Source of the DNA: an uncultured Clostridia bacterium
Lineage (GTDB): Bacteria; Bacillota; Clostridia; Saccharofermentanales; Saccharofermentanaceae
NCBI GenBank assembly: GCA_946403085.1
Contig: CAMIYM010000013.1
Location: 1 to 64,000 of the forward strand
Reading direction: 5' to 3'
DNA: 64,000 nt
In this document: positions 61,077 through 64,000 of the stretch, in pieces
Numbering within the stretch: the first letter of the stretch is position 1
Layout of the letters: every line of letters begins with the position of its first letter
The notes under the pieces: model-generated
Told to the model about the DNA's origin: nothing
Databases searched by the model: none
What the model saw: only the letters and a program-made list of their open reading frames with translations
Made by a program: the position numbers and the translations under genes

Positions 61077-61160
61077 ACTCTGCTCCCTATATTATTAAAA
61101 TATTACGGGTGTAAGTATATACGAGAGGGTTGTTTTTTGCAATTTGTGTGAGGTGGGAGT

Positions 61161-61226
61161 TTTTCGGGCGGCTCGAAAACCTGGTCTTGTTTTCGGGCGG
61201 CTCGAAAACCGGGACTTGTTTTCGGG
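61161..61226. repeat. 29-bp tandem repeat (ttttcgggcggctcgaaaacc.gg.cttg)
   Basis: Units start at 61161, 61190 and (partial) 61219. Confidence 0.8.
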
Positions 61227-61490
61227 CCAGTGCAAAAATGGTGCCAATTTGGGCGTGATTTAGCACCATAATGAGCAATTTGGCCCTGAAATGCACGATT
61301 TGGTGCTAATTTGAGTGGATTCTGGCACCATTTTTGCACACCTGTCGCCAGGGTGGGTGGCATGAGGACACCAAGAAGATACCGTGGTGACGAAATGGTG
61401 ACGAAAGACCTCAGAATCGTCACCAAAACTGTCACCAAAGGTCCAAAATGCACGAAGTGGTGACGAAAACAAGCATTACCGTCACCATCT

Positions 61491-61594
61491 CGTCACCAGC
61501 CTATTTTTCGGGACAGGGAAAGTAAAAAACTGCCTCAAGATCGTCACCAGCCGGCTTTTCGGGACAAGAAAAAGAAAAAAGCTGCCTCAAGGAA
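61491..61594. repeat. ~51-bp tandem duplication containing cgtcaccagcc...cttttcgggaca...ctgcctcaag
   Basis: 61491-61541 versus 61542-61594. Confidence 0.7.
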
Positions 61595-61602
61595 GGCAGC
61601 TT
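61579..61602 (-). terminator. Terminator hairpin aagctgcct-caagga-aggcagctt with minus-strand T-rich tail
   Basis: Perfect 9-bp stem; minus strand continues ttttttctttttctt. Confidence 0.75.
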
Positions 61603-61610
61603 ATGTGGAT

Positions 61611-61775
61611 TTATAGACCAAGTATTCCGATGAGGAAAACGACATCAAGGATACCGCAAACTACGAGGATCAATGCGCAGATGATCAAGATGCGTGCACG
61701 CTTTTTCTCAACATCGTGCTCGGTCGTTCCGTAGCTCGCTCTTCTGGCCGGTTTGCGGACACGTCCGTACGACAT
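61611..61775 (-). CDS. 54-aa small membrane protein (below ORF-track cutoff)
   Basis: MSYGRVRKPARRASYGTTEHDVEKKRARILIICALILVVCGILDVVFLIGILGL*; followed by the 61579-61602 terminator. Confidence 0.6.
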   Translation of the reverse strand: MSYGRVRKPARRASYGTTEHDVEKKRARILIICALILVVCGILDVVFLIGILGL

Positions 61776-61976
61776 TTGATCACCCCCTCGATTGTTCTCC
61801 CTTGCAGGTGTCTAGATTATAGACGGATATAAAATTACATACCTTGCATAGTTGTGACAATCATTTAACATTTTTCGAAAAACGCTTTACTCAAAATCGA
61901 TTTTGCGGTAGAGGCTTTTGTTCTCCGCGGCTGTTAAGACAGCCGGAAATGTCGTGATCATAAGGGTTCTACGGTA

Positions 61977-64000
61977 TTATCCCTGCTTTTTCATACTCCT
62001 TCTTGCCATAAAGAATACGACGCCTGCTGAGCAGATAAGAATTGCAGCAGCAACAACTGTCATGGAGATCTCTTCACCTGTAGCGGGGATCGCGCTTGAA
62101 CCGGTTCCGTTGTCAGGCTTGTTATTAGGCTTGTTTGCAGGATCAGCAGGATCTTCGGGAACAGATGTGGGAGTCGCCGTAGGTGTTGATGTAGGTGTAG
62201 CGTTTGCGGGATCATCGGGATCAGGATCCGGTGTAACTATGGGCGTAGGCGAAGGTGTGACAGTACTCTTCTCCGTATTTGCCACATAGATATCAGTGCT
62301 GATCTTATCGGAAGATACGATCGTTACAGTGTAGCTCTTGCCTTCATACATGATCGAAGAAGGAAGCTTCGATGCAGCGTCTGCAAATGCAACGAAAACA
62401 GGTGTGTCATCGGCCTCATAGCCTTCAGGTGCTTTGCTCTCTACGAACATGTATACAGTCTCTCTCTTGAGGTCTGCAAAAGAGATCTTACCGTCATCAC
62501 CGCTCTTCTTTGTGGTGCCCGCGCCATTTGCAGAAGCAATGTTGGAATCTTCTGCAAACTTCATTTCAGTAAGAGTGAACTCTGCGCCGGAAAGAACGTC
62601 AGTGGTGCTGCCCTTCTTGTGCTTGATGATGTTGAGGATTCCATGACCTTCCTGTGATGAGGAGGAACCTGCACTCTCATAGACCACGCCGGACAATGTG
62701 CTTGTCGTCTCGGAAATGATCTTTCCGTTTGCAGAAAGCTGAGCTGTATTGCCGCTGTTGTCCGGAGTGAGCTGTGTTCCCGGAACGAGGTTCATAGCTG
62801 CCTCATATGTGATCTTGTAAGGCTTCCTGTCAGAAAGCGTAAATGTCATTGTCTTCGTCTCATTATCGAAAACAAATTCTTTATCCGTAGGCTTCTGGCC
62901 ATTGATGAGTACGGAATTAACATCGAGGTCATAAGAATCACTCATCTTGTCAACGAGAGTTAATGATTCAACTGTATCATCGAGGTCTAAGGATGCCGGA
63001 TTGATATTGATCTCGAAGTCGACAGTAGGAGCTCTGCCTTCTTCGTATTTTGAACCTTTTTTCAGATCTTCAGGCTTAATGTATCTAACGTCATTTTTGG
63101 CAGTTGCTTCAGGCTTACCATCATAGAAAAGCTTTGTGGAGTTCATGTAGATCTTTTCGCTATCTGTCTGCCTAATGACTTTTGTCTGATAGCTGAGCCA
63201 TGCGTCAGTATTTCCGGGTTTCTTAAGGTAATCCATAAGGACCTTGTTAAGAGTAAACTTCTTAACTGCTTTTCCTGTATCCGGATCGACCGCATCAGTA
63301 ACTGTGACAGCACCTTTGATCTCATTCTCGCTTCCGTCTCTTACGATAACGGAATCAATTACGAGCTCATTATTCACAGGGAGTTCATCAAGGATGTAAC
63401 CTGTCTCGAAAGTCTCACCTTCAAGGCTGTACAAAGCGATCTGCCAGCCGATAAGGCCGTTTGCGAAGTCATCTCTGTCAGGGTGGTTCCACTTATTCAT
63501 CCTTGCCCTGTAAGTTCTGATGTCAGCCCACTTGGTCATGCCGGTCTTATCTTCAGTGCTTGTAACCTTGGCCCTGTTGGAGATATGTCCGCGGTAATCT
63601 GTCGGATAGTAAACATCGCTGTTGCCATACTTTTCGACAAATGCCTGGGCAGTATCCTTATTAAAGAGTTCATCATGAACCTGGACTTTATACTTCACAT
63701 ATAAAGTCTGGCCGTTGCTCATCTGATTGAAAGTCATCTTTACGACACGGTTCTCATCAGTAAGAGCTGTACCTGCCGTAGTAGGCGCTGCTGTCTCGTC
63801 TATATATGAACCTGTATAAGGCTTTGTGCAAGCAGCATCGGTAAAGACCTGCGGCTTGCTGTAAAGGTACATGCCGGGCCACATCTCGTCATCGAGCAGG
63901 ACATTTGTGTTAGCGCCAGTAGATGTAACACTGATAACGCAATCGTATATATGCTTGCTCTCATCTGCAGCTGTAAACTTCTTGGTTACAGATACCTTGG
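61977..64000 (-). CDS. Sortase-anchored surface protein with SpaA/Cna-B-like domains, partial (N-terminus off window)
   Basis: GHGILNIIKHKKGSTTDVLSGAEFTLTEM...ESKAPEGYEADDTPV; TP-rich linker; SSAIPATGEEISMTVVAAAILICSAGVVFFMARRSMKKQG. Frame stays open upstream of 63884 to the edge (KVSVTKKFTAADESKHIYDCVISVTSTGANTNVLLDDEMW). Confidence 0.88.
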   Translation of the reverse strand, partial: KVSVTKKFTAADESKHIYDCVISVTSTGANTNVLLDDEMWPGMYLYSKPQVFTDAACTKPYTGSYIDETAAPTTAGTALTDENRVVKMTFNQMSNGQTLYVKYKVQVHDELFNKDTAQAFVEKYGNSDVYYPTDYRGHISNRAKVTSTEDKTGMTKWADIRTYRARMNKWNHPDRDDFANGLIGWQIALYSLEGETFETGYILDELPVNNELVIDSVIVRDGSENEIKGAVTVTDAVDPDTGKAVKKFTLNKVLMDYLKKPGNTDAWLSYQTKVIRQTDSEKIYMNSTKLFYDGKPEATAKNDVRYIKPEDLKKGSKYEEGRAPTVDFEININPASLDLDDTVESLTLVDKMSDSYDLDVNSVLINGQKPTDKEFVFDNETKTMTFTLSDRKPYKITYEAAMNLVPGTQLTPDNSGNTAQLSANGKIISETTSTLSGVVYESAGSSSSQEGHGILNIIKHKKGSTTDVLSGAEFTLTEMKFAEDSNIASANGAGTTKKSGDDGKISFADLKRETVYMFVESKAPEGYEADDTPVFVAFADAASKLPSSIMYEGKSYTVTIVSSDKISTDIYVANTEKSTVTPSPTPIVTPDPDPDDPANATPTSTPTATPTSVPEDPADPANKPNNKPDNGTGSSAIPATGEEISMTVVAAAILICSAGVVFFMARRSMKKQG

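Noticed and set aside
61087-61472. Three overlapping minus ORFs upstream of proS
   Set aside because: They share repeats in different frames; more likely non-coding repeat DNA.
1-64000. tRNA, rRNA and complete CRISPR-Cas loci
   Set aside because: None recognised by eye; a tRNAscan/Infernal run would be needed to exclude tRNAs fully.

Overview
The window is a segment of a low-GC Bacillota (Clostridia-like) chromosome. It has three zones. (1) 1-8123, minus: the 5' ~2,700 codons of a giant Rhs/YD-repeat surface protein with a CBM2-like N-terminus, Thr-Pro stalks and three lectin-like modules. It is absent from the ORF track because it runs off the window. (2) ~8.3-31.8 kb: an accessory/defence region, almost all minus strand. 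It holds a DUF4926 gene, an AlbA_2/HATPase protein, a standalone FokI-like nuclease with winged helices, a Gabija pair (gajA/gajB), an IS3 remnant, an AbiH gene broken by one in-frame TGA, three more Schlafen/AlbA-type genes (one truncated), a SEFIR/TIR protein, DUF2806 with a 41-aa basic microprotein, a solute-binding lipoprotein, a small secreted protein, and an agr-type locus with an unlisted AgrD-like peptide and a frameshifted agrB. Two sets of direct repeats suggest island boundaries. (3) ~31.9-64 kb: mostly housekeeping/core genes: BlaR/BlaI, a BtuFCD/Fec-type importer, metF with a split metH, nucleoside phosphorylase, a TPP-riboswitch-controlled ThiT-aquaporin fusion, MATE, peptidase M24, AraC, an FtsX-type ABC system, transglutaminase-LRR, proS, and a sortase-anchored surface protein truncated by the right edge. 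The top candidates for something new are the ThiT-aquaporin fusion, DUF2806 plus its microprotein, the SEFIR/AlbA cluster, the approximately 12-bp-periodic repeats at defence-gene breakpoints, and the 27-bp direct repeats bracketing the 17-31.7 kb island. Family calls come from reading motifs by eye; no database search was run.
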